Below are positions 1 to 6,763 of a stretch of 39,224 bases of DNA, one piece after another. A program made the position numbers and the translations under genes. The DNA is taken from assembly GCA_024682395.1 (NCBI GenBank), contig JAIKZH010000033.1:1-39224 (forward strand). Reading direction: 5' to 3'. Each line of letters starts with the position of its first letter. Within the stretch, counting starts at the first letter, position 1. A model generated the notes under the pieces. It did no database searches, was not told the DNA's origin, and saw only the letters and a list, made by a program, of their open reading frames with translations. This DNA comes from Bacteroidaceae bacterium (lineage in GTDB: Bacteria; Bacteroidota; Bacteroidia; Bacteroidales; Bacteroidaceae).

Positions 1-538
1 TATCTGATTGTATAATCAATCGATTGTTTTTTACTTTTCTATATTCAAATTGGTGTGATTAAGAAAGTAAAATTTACATTACTATCCTATAATATTGTTT
101 ACAAATATTTATCTGTACAGTTTAATAAAATGAAAATTTGCAGAAATTCTCTTTTTCTAAAACGCACCACCCTACAAATAAACCAACATTCATTTACGCA
201 AATTTCAGAGCCCAAAAATCCATATAAACCATTGATTTTTACACACAAACACAACATTTTTTTGTACAGAGATTTATATCTAAAAAATTAGCCTACCCCA
301 TTTTTACTCGCAAAAAACCTATATTTTCATGAATTATTGATATAAAACACAAATATATAGCAAACAAAAATCGTACATACACCCTATTTTTACATTTTTT
401 AGAGAACTTTTTCCGAACAAAAATTAACAACAAAACCTCCAACCACACATAAAAACTATGGAAAGATATCACCAATAAAAAACAAAGACAATCAATACAT
501 ACAATGGATTTGCAAGAAAAAAACAAGAATAATAATAC
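1..538. other. AT-rich non-coding stretch
   Basis: I see no convincing gene here. The open frames present on both strands have low-complexity Phe/Leu/Ile/Asn/Lys-rich translations with no recognisable domain, and the minus-strand one runs through the predicted holA terminator. The stretch is very rich in A and T and has no clear paired repeat. It probably represents the region downstream of holA and any upstream spacer of a gene outside the window. Confidence 0.6.
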
Positions 539-560
539 AAAAAAAGGAGAGAACCTCTCC
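539..560 (-). terminator. Rho-independent terminator of holA
   Basis: Read on the minus strand this is a perfect 6-bp stem GGAGAG/CTCTCC with a 3-base loop, followed directly by seven T residues. It lies about 90 bases past the holA stop codon, as expected for an intrinsic terminator of that gene. Confidence 0.7.
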
Positions 561-647
561 CCCATCAACAGTAAAAATAACTACAAAATAGCATTAAAAA
601 AAACATTATTTATAGTGCAACATGCGAGAAAATCCCGACCTATCTGA

Positions 648-1676
648 TTAATGTAATATATAAAAAATAAGTTCTTTCATAACATCACTCTCCGACAAAT
701 TACCACGATCAACACCTTTAAGTCTAACATCAGTTTCTCTTAAATGAGCAATAATCTGCATCGTTTTCATGGCCGAGTAATTATGCATCGCAGTAATTAT
801 ATCGCGAACAGCCCATGGCTGCATTTCCAGATGAGAGGCAATACCTTCGGCAGTTCTGACTGGAGCATAATAAGCCTGCATGATTTGAGCAAACAGATTA
901 AACAACATCGCAACTGTTGTTACAGCCGGATTGTTTTTAGCGTTGGAGCAAAAATAATTTATAATCAAATTAGCCTTATAAACATCCTTATTAACCACAG
1001 CAGTTTTAAGTTCCCAGAGATTAAATTCCCTACTAATTCCGATGTTTCTTTCGATCTGTTCTGGGGTTATCATCTTGGAACCATCCGACAAAGTTATAAT
1101 CAATTTATCGAGTTCTCCAGCCATACGATTAAGATCAGTTCCAATGTTTTCAACCAACATCATAACAGCTGTATGTTCGATGCTCACACCACGCTCCTGG
1201 AGATAAGAATTAATAAACGTAGGAAGTGAGGTTTCCTTCAACTTTGAACTCTCGAACACTACCCCAACTTTTGCAATCGCTGGTACGAGTTTTTTACGTC
1301 GATCCAACACACCGTTCTTATAGCTTAACACTAATACTGTGCTACTAAGAGGATTTTGGACATATGTTAAAAGTTCATCAATTTTTTGTAAATTCTGAGC
1401 TTCTTTAACAATTACGACTTGATATTCCGACATCATTGGATAACGTCTTGATGTATTTATAATATCGCGAAAATCCGTATCGCGGGTACAATAAATTGTA
1501 ACTTGGTTAAATGCTCGTTCTTCTTCTGGGAGAACCGACGAAGCAATACATTCAGTGATCTTATCTATATAATATGACTCGTCCCCCATAAGTAAATATA
1601 CTGGTGAGAATTTACGAGCCTTAATACTTTTTATTATATCGTTATATGCAACTGATGATGAAGATTGTTTCGCCAT
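648..1676 (-). CDS. holA: DNA polymerase III subunit delta (HolA)
   Basis: The delta subunit is the wrench of the clamp loader: it binds the beta sliding clamp and opens it so the clamp can be loaded on DNA. The 342-residue protein has the usual length. Its N-terminal part reads as the HolA AAA-like fold, starting with a segment like FSPVYLLMGDESYYIDKI, which is typical of the family, followed by a helical lid and the C-terminal collar domain (about residues 215-342). As in other delta subunits there is no functional Walker A motif. The start ATG lies 26 bases from a TAnnTTTG box on the minus strand. The gene is divergent from the HsdR-N-like gene at 1780 and ends in its own terminator. Recognition is by overall sequence, and I am confident. 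Confidence 0.93.
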   Translation of the reverse strand: MAKQSSSSVAYNDIIKSIKARKFSPVYLLMGDESYYIDKITECIASSVLPEEERAFNQVTIYCTRDTDFRDIINTSRRYPMMSEYQVVIVKEAQNLQKIDELLTYVQNPLSSTVLVLSYKNGVLDRRKKLVPAIAKVGVVFESSKLKETSLPTFINSYLQERGVSIEHTAVMMLVENIGTDLNRMAGELDKLIITLSDGSKMITPEQIERNIGISREFNLWELKTAVVNKDVYKANLIINYFCSNAKNNPAVTTVAMLFNLFAQIMQAYYAPVRTAEGIASHLEMQPWAVRDIITAMHNYSAMKTMQIIAHLRETDVRLKGVDRGNLSESDVMKELIFYILH

Positions 1677-1702
1677 TTTTTAATCTATTATGAATTGAAA
1701 TG

Positions 1703-1710
1703 CAAACTTA
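1703..1710 (-). promoter_or_regulatory. -7 box upstream of holA
   Basis: On the minus strand this reads TAAGTTTG, matching the Bacteroidetes -7 consensus TAnnTTTG, 27 bases before the holA start codon. I see no good -33 TTTG element at the right distance, so this is a partial promoter call. Confidence 0.45.
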
Positions 1711-1754
1711 CGGAAAAACATTGAAGAAAAGAAGTGATAGTGAAAATTTTTTAC

Positions 1755-1762
1755 TAATTTTG
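1755..1762 (+). promoter_or_regulatory. -7 box upstream of the HsdR-N-like gene
   Basis: TAATTTTG matches TAnnTTTG and sits 17 bases before the ATG at 1780, predicting a leader of only about ten bases. A matching -33 element is not obvious. Confidence 0.45.
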
Positions 1763-1779
1763 TGAACAAATAACACAAG

Positions 1780-2232
1780 ATGGACAAGTTAAATCTTCCA
1801 CAATACTCACCAAAAATTCGAAAGAGCAACGACGGGAAAATCCAAATATGGGACTCTCTCCGTATGCAATATGTTGCATTAACTCCTGAAGAATGGGTTA
1901 GACAACATTTCATAAATTATCTTACGGAATACCTTCACTACCCCAAATCATTAATGACAAACGAGGTGAGTATTTCCTTAAACAACATGACACGCCGATG
2001 CGACACTGTATTATACTCAAAGGATTTAAAGCCCAAAATGATTGTCGAATACAAACGTCCATCTGTCAACATAACCCAGAAGGTATTCGACCAGATATGT
2101 CGATACAACTTGGTGATGCATGTCGATTATCTTGTGATAAGCAACGGAGTTAATCATTATTGCTGCAAAATGGATTATGAGAAACAAACATATCGTTTTT
2201 TAAAAGAAATACCTCATTATTCCGAACTTTAG
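1780..2232 (+). CDS. Type I restriction enzyme HsdR N-terminal-domain protein (small, stand-alone)
   Basis: This 150-residue protein resembles the HSDR_N_2 family: a nuclease-like domain related to the N-terminus of type I restriction subunits, without helicase or methylase parts. A PD-(D/E)xK-like pattern is visible. An acidic residue lies in RRCDTVLYS (about residues 73-81), and EYK follows about 18 residues later in MIVEYKRPS. The N-terminal part is a short acidic/basic segment (QYSPKIRKS...). Cellular function is not established as far as I know. It sits divergently beside holA, far from the complete hsd operon at 6684-13909, so it is probably a conserved core gene rather than part of that restriction system. 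It ends convergent with the zinc-ribbon gene, with a strong hairpin at 2345-2380 between them. The family call is confident; a nuclease activity is inference. Confidence 0.82.
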   Translation: MDKLNLPQYSPKIRKSNDGKIQIWDSLRMQYVALTPEEWVRQHFINYLTEYLHYPKSLMTNEVSISLNNMTRRCDTVLYSKDLKPKMIVEYKRPSVNITQKVFDQICRYNLVMHVDYLVISNGVNHYCCKMDYEKQTYRFLKEIPHYSEL

Positions 2233-2344
2233 CAAATCCCCCTATTCCATTCTTAATCATAAATAAATTCTAATACGACGATGCTATATTGATATTAGAT
2301 CAACAAGACTTTTCCACGATTATAAGCAAATACCGCATAAACAG

Positions 2345-2380
2345 AAAAAAGTCGAAACCACATAAATAGATGGTTTCGAC
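2345..2380 (-). terminator. Rho-independent terminator of the zinc-ribbon gene
   Basis: A perfect 10-bp inverted repeat, GTCGAAACCA and TGGTTTCGAC, is separated by a 10-base loop. On the minus strand it is followed by a run of six T, about 100 bases after the stop codon of the gene ending at 2479. It may also stop transcripts from the convergent gene ending at 2232, although that side lacks a T run. Confidence 0.75.
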
Positions 2381-2478
2381 CTTATATATAAAAGTTGATA
2401 TCTTATCAAGGTTTCTTTACAAATCCTTACGCATCATACATGCAAGAAACAAAAAAGAGCCTTTCATCAACATTCAAA

Positions 2479-3324
2479 TTATGCTTCAGCATTTGCGTCC
2501 TGTGGTTCGCTATCACCCTTTCTGCTTGTGCGACGGCGTTTTGGCTTTTCTTCAACAGGCTTTTCAATTTTAACTCCAGCCAATTCTGGGTCCACAAGAA
2601 TTCTTCCACAATATTCACACACGATGATTTTCTTACGCATGCGAACATCAAGTTGGCGCTGAGGTGGGATATGAGCGAAACAACCACCACAAGAATCACG
2701 TTGTACATAAACTATACCAAGACCATTTCTTGAACTTTTACGGATTCGTTTGAAAGAAGCCAACAAACGAGGTTCAATTGACAACTCAAGATTCTTTGCC
2801 TTTTCACGAAGTTTTTCCTCATCAGCTTTTGTTTCAGCCACGATTTCGTCGAGTTCGTTCTTCTTGAGTTCAAGATCCTGAGTGCGTTCTTCAAGATTTT
2901 TGCGTGAGAGTTCCAACAGTTCCTCCTTATTTTTTTCTAATCGTGTAGCTTCACCGATACGCTTGTTGCACAATTCCACTTCCAAAGATTGGAATTCAAT
3001 CTCTTTATTAAGTGTATCATACTCACGGTTATTGCGAACATTATCAAGTTGCTCCTTGAACTTAGCGATTTTACCGTTTGCGATATCAATCTGAGTTTTA
3101 AGTTCATTCACATTTGAACGAATATTAACGACTTCACGTTCTGTACGTTCAATACGAGTACGAAGTCCTTCTACCTCATCCTCCAAATCTTCTACTTCAA
3201 GTGGCAATTCACCACGAAGAATACGGATACGGTCTATTTCCGATAAAATAGTCTGAAGCTGATAAAGAAGTTTAAGTTTATCCTCAACCATCATTTCAGC
3301 AGGAGAAATCTTTTTCTTAGCCAT
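2479..3324 (-). CDS. C4 zinc-ribbon, coiled-coil protein (zf-RING_7 type)
   Basis: The 281-residue protein starts with about 180 residues of charged heptad-like sequence rich in Leu, Glu and Lys (residues 10-185), a predicted long coiled coil. A C4 zinc ribbon follows near residues 210-240: CGGC, then about 20 residues later CEYC. The tail (about 250-281) is low-complexity Lys/Arg/Glu. This is the widespread zinc-ribbon domain family found next to nif3 in many bacteria. Proposed roles are in nucleic-acid binding or translation, but none can be read from this sequence. It lies 47 bases downstream of the nif3-family gene on the same strand, so the two probably form an operon ending at the terminator at 2345-2380. 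Confidence 0.85.
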   Translation of the reverse strand: MAKKKISPAEMMVEDKLKLLYQLQTILSEIDRIRILRGELPLEVEDLEDEVEGLRTRIERTEREVVNIRSNVNELKTQIDIANGKIAKFKEQLDNVRNNREYDTLNKEIEFQSLEVELCNKRIGEATRLEKNKEELLELSRKNLEERTQDLELKKNELDEIVAETKADEEKLREKAKNLELSIEPRLLASFKRIRKSSRNGLGIVYVQRDSCGGCFAHIPPQRQLDVRMRKKIIVCEYCGRILVDPELAGVKIEKPVEEKPKRRRTSRKGDSEPQDANAEA

Positions 3325-3371
3325 AATTATTATATTTATTATTACACTTTATAATCTACCAAACAATGAAA

Positions 3372-4163
3372 TTATCTATAAATTAACGGATTAGATATGA
3401 ACTGAGATTTCATCACCTTACATTGTTCATCGTCTTTCAAAAGTTTTCTCAACACATCCATTAATATATCAAGCGTAAACTGTTCACTTTCATAGTGACC
3501 GATTTCCATCAACAACAAATCGTCTTCATATCCAAAGAAGCGATGATAGCCAATTTCACCAGTTATGAAAGCATCTACACCATGCTTAATGGCATTAGGA
3601 ATTAAAAAAGCACCAGCACCGCCACACACAGCAACAGTTCGTATGGTTTGACCATGCCAATTATTAAATCTAACGCAAGGAACAGAAAAAGTTTCTTTCA
3701 CAAAATAAACAAATTGGTCTTTAGACATAGGAGAGTCTAAAACACCAACCACCCCACTACCTGCGTTCATATTCTCTTTTTGTTCCAGCCAATTCAAATC
3801 ATGCAAATTAAGTTTCTCTGCAATCTTGTAATTCACTCCATTAAGAGCATTATCAAGGTTTGTGTGTGCTGCATACACAACTATTCCATTTCTGATAGCT
3901 TTTATTATGCATCGTTCCACATAAGTTTTACCAGAAATAGATTTCAACGGATGAAAAAGTAACGGATGATGACTAATCACCATGTTACATCCGCGACTGA
4001 CAGCTTCATCTATAACTTGTTCAGTCACATCTAAAGACAACAATACCCCTGCAGCATCTACATCTTCTGGTACTCCAATCTGCAATCCAGCATTATCAAA
4101 TCCGTCTTGCAGGGCCAAAGGTGCAAAGTCTTCAAGGGCATCAATAATTTCCCTAATTTTCAT
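3372..4163 (-). CDS. Nif3-like dinuclear metal-centre protein
   Basis: This belongs to the Nif3/YbgI (DUF34) family, hexameric ring proteins with a two-metal site and suspected GTP cyclohydrolase-like or related activity. The ligand motifs are present: ISHHPLLFHP (His65, His66), AAHTNLDNA (His100, Asp104) and, near the C-terminus, GHYESEQ (His223, Glu227). At 263 residues it is the short form without the inserted PII/CutA-like domain found in longer family members. It is the first gene of a two-gene minus-strand unit with the zinc-ribbon protein and has a good promoter right upstream (4174-4203). The accessory hsd island begins directly upstream of it. Confidence 0.9.
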   Translation of the reverse strand: MKIREIIDALEDFAPLALQDGFDNAGLQIGVPEDVDAAGVLLSLDVTEQVIDEAVSRGCNMVISHHPLLFHPLKSISGKTYVERCIIKAIRNGIVVYAAHTNLDNALNGVNYKIAEKLNLHDLNWLEQKENMNAGSGVVGVLDSPMSKDQFVYFVKETFSVPCVRFNNWHGQTIRTVAVCGGAGAFLIPNAIKHGVDAFITGEIGYHRFFGYEDDLLLMEIGHYESEQFTLDILMDVLRKLLKDDEQCKVMKSQFISNPLIYR

Positions 4164-4173
4164 AATTCGTTTG

Positions 4174-4203
4174 CAAAGTTACAACAATTTATTAAGATTG
4201 CAA
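4174..4203 (-). promoter_or_regulatory. Bacteroidetes-type promoter of the nif3 unit
   Basis: On the minus strand there is a TTG (4201-4203), 19 bases, then TAACTTTG (4174-4181), matching the -33/-7 promoter of Bacteroidetes. The -7 box ends only 10 bases from the start codon at 4163, so the mRNA leader should be very short. Confidence 0.65.
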
Positions 4204-4229
4204 TAAATTAGAGTAAAATTTATTATATT

Positions 4230-5156
4230 TCAGACAAAAACCAAAACCAAACGCATCACTAATGAAGTTGCATCAAAATAGATGACAATTAATTTAATTA
4301 AATGTTGGGGCAATCTGTCGGATAAATCAGAATTTAGCGACACCTGACCGTTCATTAAGAGTGGTAGGAGTTCATCGCGCTGCTTGATAAGGTTATTGTT
4401 CTCTACAATATTCGAATCAATTTTCGCATAAATGTCTTTTATTGCATCAAAAAACTTTACAACAAGTGTTTTAGGTGGTTTCAGCCATTTATTTGCTAAA
4501 AACGCTTCTGTCATAAAATTCTTTATACCACTTGTTTTACCCTCAAAATTAAACATGATGCCGTTTTCATAAAACATCCGCCACACAAAAAAGAAAAAGG
4601 CAGAATATCTGTAATCATCAAATGAAAATGCATGACAAAAATTACTACATGTAATATTTCCACCATTTCTTTCTATTACTCCTGGGGTAATAAATGCACT
4701 CCTATCTGTAGCTTGTGTAGGACTACCTCCAGAGACTTCAATGACTACATCCCATTCTGATAGAAGTTTGTTCTCATTCTTGGATTTTATATACCTTTTG
4801 GGAAGGTTATTTAGCTTTATTATATCAGCACCTCGAATACATCCAACTTCAATGGAGTTTTTAGAAGGTTCATCAGCTCCCCAATCTCCTGTATTGTTTT
4901 TTCTAATATAATCGTTGAGTCTGCAAATGCCCCAATCTTGTGGAATATAGATCTTCAAATCTTCATTCCACACCATTTTTCCGCCACTTGATTTGTAAGG
5001 CTTTCCTTCCTCATTTGGGAAATCAAACTGCACAAACCAATAGTCGTAAAGTTGCTTTGCTAGTGCATCTAAATTCTGATTTATCGTTATTATTTTTATA
5101 TTTATACTATAGAATACATAACAAATCAGAAAACAATGAAAGAAAACATTATTCAA
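4230..5156 (-). CDS. Silent HsdS C-terminal half cassette (target-recognition half 2b)
   Basis: This encodes the second half of a type I specificity subunit. Homology starts at the recombination site 5069-5085 (INQNL), runs through the central linker LAKQLYDYWFVQF shared with the active HsdS, then a recognition domain unlike the active one. It ends with the conserved helix and tail RDELLPLLMNGQVSLNSDLS. The first half is missing. The open frame extends to a start at 5156, but that stretch overlaps the recombinase start and is probably not HsdS sequence. The last 30 residues after NSDLS differ from the active gene because the coding sequence runs past the second site (4321-4337). I infer a donor cassette that is not expressed as a working subunit in the present arrangement. 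Joined to an N-terminal half at 5069-5085 it would make a full-length HsdS. Confidence 0.82.
   Translation of the reverse strand: MNNVFFHCFLICYVFYSINIKIITINQNLDALAKQLYDYWFVQFDFPNEEGKPYKSSGGKMVWNEDLKIYIPQDWGICRLNDYIRKNNTGDWGADEPSKNSIEVGCIRGADIIKLNNLPKRYIKSKNENKLLSEWDVVIEVSGGSPTQATDRSAFITPGVIERNGGNITCSNFCHAFSFDDYRYSAFFFFVWRMFYENGIMFNFEGKTSGIKNFMTEAFLANKWLKPPKTLVVKFFDAIKDIYAKIDSNIVENNNLIKQRDELLPLLMNGQVSLNSDLSDRLPQHLIKLIVIYFDATSLVMRLVLVFV
4321..4337 (+). repeat. Recombination site A (17 bp)
   Basis: Exact copy of GATAAATCAGAATTTAG in the plus orientation, at the C-terminal end of the silent cassette 2b. On the minus strand it encodes the NSDLS of the HsdS tail. Four identical copies occur in 3.1 kb (sites A-D). 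Inferred substrate of the recombinase at 5136; the exact crossover position is not known. Confidence 0.75.
4321..4385. repeat. 65-bp direct repeat, copy 1 (HsdS C-terminal end)
   Basis: Identical over 65 bases to 6694-6758. It covers site A and the codons for the conserved HsdS C-terminal segment ELLPLLMNGQVSLNSDLS read on the minus strand. The identity at DNA level, not only protein level, suggests recent exchange between the two C-terminal cassettes. Confidence 0.85.
4964..5048. repeat. 85-bp direct repeat, copy 1 (HsdS central linker)
   Basis: Identical over 85 bases to 7301-7385. On the minus strand it encodes the central conserved region just after the recombination site (YDYWFVQFDFPNEEG and following). 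Flanking bases up to site B/D are also nearly identical. It marks the entry end of each C-terminal cassette. Confidence 0.85.
5069..5085 (-). repeat. Recombination site B (17 bp)
   Basis: Exact copy of GATAAATCAGAATTTAG on the minus strand, at the N-terminal entry of silent cassette 2b. It lies in the spacer 51 bases before the recombinase start codon. Together with site A it brackets cassette 2b in inverted orientation. Confidence 0.75.
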
Positions 5157-6128
5157 GCGATAGTTGCGGATATGCAGCGTGACTTAGACATCCGACAGAT
5201 GGCACGTTTAAAATCTGTGCTTGTCAAGGAATTGCATAACGTTGAGATTATAGAGAAGCCAGACAGCCAAGAGCAAAGTAAAAAAGAAAACTCAGAACTT
5301 CTTGATAGTTTTCTCTCTGCCAAGAAGATAGAAGGCTGTTCGGAAAAGACATTAGCATACTATCGGCATACCATCGAAAAGATGATCCTAACGGTATCAG
5401 TTGCCGTATGCCATGTTTCAACAGCCGACATTCGCCAATATCTGTCCGCATATCAAGAGGAAAAAGGAAGTAGCAAGGTGACAATCGACAATATGCGCCG
5501 TATCTTCTCCAGTTTCTTTGCATGGCTTGAGGATGAAGACTATATCGCAAAGAGTCCTGTTCGTAGAATTCACAAGGTGAAGACCGACAGTCTGGTAAAG
5601 GAAGTGTTGACGGATGAACAGTTGGAACAACTTCGTGACAGTTGCACCAACAAGCGCGATCTTGCTATTATTGACTTGTTGTCTTCCACAGGCATTCGTG
5701 TGGGCGAATTAGTGAAACTCAATCGTGCTGACATTGATTTTCACGAAAGGCAGTGTATTGTATTTGGTAAGGGTAACAAGGAACGTCTGGTTTATTTCAA
5801 TGCAAGGACAAAGCTTCACTTGCAGCAATACCTAAATGAGCGCACTGACAACAATCCAGCTTTGTTCGTTTCCTTGTCGTCACCACACAATCGCCTGACC
5901 ATTAGCGGAATAGAAGTCAGAATAAGGAATATTGGCAAACGGTTGGATATGCCCAAAGTCCATCCGCATAAGTTCCGTAGAACGCTTGCCACAATGGCTA
6001 TTGACAAGGGAATGCCTATAGAACAGGTACAACGGTTGTTAGGTCATGTGCGCATAGATACGACACTTCAATATGCCATTGTGAACCAAAACAATGTAAA
6101 AATAGCACATAAAAAATACATAGGATAG
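5136..6128 (+). CDS. Tyrosine recombinase (integrase) of the hsdS locus
   Basis: A 330-residue site-specific recombinase of the XerC/XerD-like phage-integrase family. It has an N-terminal extension (about 1-50), a SAM-like core-binding domain (about 52-140) and a C-terminal catalytic domain. All expected catalytic residues are visible: Arg188 in GIRVGE, Lys in GKGNKER (212 or 215), His278 and Arg281 in HPHKFRR, His304 in LLGH, and Tyr313 in TTLQYA. It lies between the two spare HsdS halves and inside the set of four 17-bp sites, so I infer that it inverts the hsdS cassettes. It is not likely to be chromosomal XerC or XerD, because it is embedded in the restriction island and not in a housekeeping context. 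No TAnnTTTG promoter is obvious upstream. In one predicted inversion state it would lie downstream of hsdS on the same strand. Confidence 0.9.
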   Translation: MKENIIQAIVADMQRDLDIRQMARLKSVLVKELHNVEIIEKPDSQEQSKKENSELLDSFLSAKKIEGCSEKTLAYYRHTIEKMILTVSVAVCHVSTADIRQYLSAYQEEKGSSKVTIDNMRRIFSSFFAWLEDEDYIAKSPVRRIHKVKTDSLVKEVLTDEQLEQLRDSCTNKRDLAIIDLLSSTGIRVGELVKLNRADIDFHERQCIVFGKGNKERLVYFNARTKLHLQQYLNERTDNNPALFVSLSSPHNRLTISGIEVRIRNIGKRLDMPKVHPHKFRRTLATMAIDKGMPIEQVQRLLGHVRIDTTLQYAIVNQNNVKIAHKKYIG

Positions 6129-6159
6129 GCGTAAGTGGCCAATATTTTGTTTTTTTTAG

Positions 6160-6167
6160 TATCTTTG
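6160..6167 (+). promoter_or_regulatory. -7 box in front of the spare HsdS N-terminal half
   Basis: TATCTTTG matches TAnnTTTG and ends 17 bases before the ATG at 6185. A -33 element at the usual distance is not clear. If active, it would move with half 1b during inversion and drive any full-length HsdS made from it, independently of the hsd operon promoter. Confidence 0.5.
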
Positions 6168-6184
6168 CGCTTAAAATAGCGCAA

Positions 6185-6763
6185 ATGAAAATTAAGGATT
6201 TCTGTAATATCAATTCTTCATCAATCACATCTAAAGATGAGATTGAAAGCATTCTATATCTTGATACAAGCAACCTAACTGAAAATATAATAGGAGGCTT
6301 GCAACCTTTTGAACTATCTGAAGCTCCGAGTCGAGCGCAAAGGAAAGTTAAGCACAACACAATCCTCTATTCGATGGTTCGCCCCAACCTGAAACACTAT
6401 GGTATTATGAATAACCCCAGCGATAATGTCATAGTCTCTACTGGTTTTGTTACCATAGATATAAAGGATGAAGAAACAGAAAACTATGATGTCCACTTTC
6501 TATTCTATGTTTTAACTCAAAATTGGGTTACTTCATACCTTCAGACAATTGCAGAAAACTCTGTTTCATCTTATCCTTCAATCAATCCTAGTGATTTAGG
6601 AAATCTTAATTTTACTTTCCCAAAAATAGAAGTACAGCGACAAATAGCCGCTGTACTTAGGAATTTCGATGAAAAAATTGCCCTTAATCGTGAGATAAAT
6701 CAGAATTTAGCGACACCTGACCGTTCATTAAGAGTGGTAGGAGTTCATCGCGCTGCTTTGTGA
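6185..6763 (+). CDS. Spare HsdS N-terminal half (target-recognition half 1b)
   Basis: A 192-residue fragment corresponding to the first half of a type I specificity subunit: one recognition domain (about 1-145), then the conserved helix EVQRQIAAVLRNFDEKIALN and INQNL at site C. After the site the frame reads through the antisense of the neighbouring hsdS 3' end (ATPDRSLRVVGVHRAA) and stops, so those last residues are not HsdS-like. Its N-terminal domain is unrelated in sequence to that of the active HsdS. The gene is tail-to-tail with hsdS and overlaps it by about 80 bases. The reading frame at site C is the same as at sites B and D, so inversion would join it in frame to cassette 2a or 2b, giving a protein of about 415 residues. 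By itself a half HsdS might dimerise or be inactive; that cannot be told here. Confidence 0.82.
   Translation: MKIKDFCNINSSSITSKDEIESILYLDTSNLTENIIGGLQPFELSEAPSRAQRKVKHNTILYSMVRPNLKHYGIMNNPSDNVIVSTGFVTIDIKDEETENYDVHFLFYVLTQNWVTSYLQTIAENSVSSYPSINPSDLGNLNFTFPKIEVQRQIAAVLRNFDEKIALNREINQNLATPDRSLRVVGVHRAAL

Noticed and set aside
55..568. Open frames on both strands in the first 570 bases
   Set aside because: Low-complexity translations of AT-rich DNA, no domain, and the minus-strand frame covers the holA terminator.
744..1229. Plus-strand open frame of 161 codons inside holA
   Set aside because: Antisense shadow of holA with no recognisable domain.
5086..5156. N-terminal part of the silent HsdS frame (start at 5156) as real HsdS sequence
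   Set aside because: It is a hydrophobic stretch antisense to the recombinase start and leader, with no match to the HsdS N-terminal half; homology begins at site B.
5136..6128. Chromosome dimer resolution XerC/XerD
   Set aside because: Location between HsdS halves and inside a set of inverted sites points to a dedicated hsdS recombinase.
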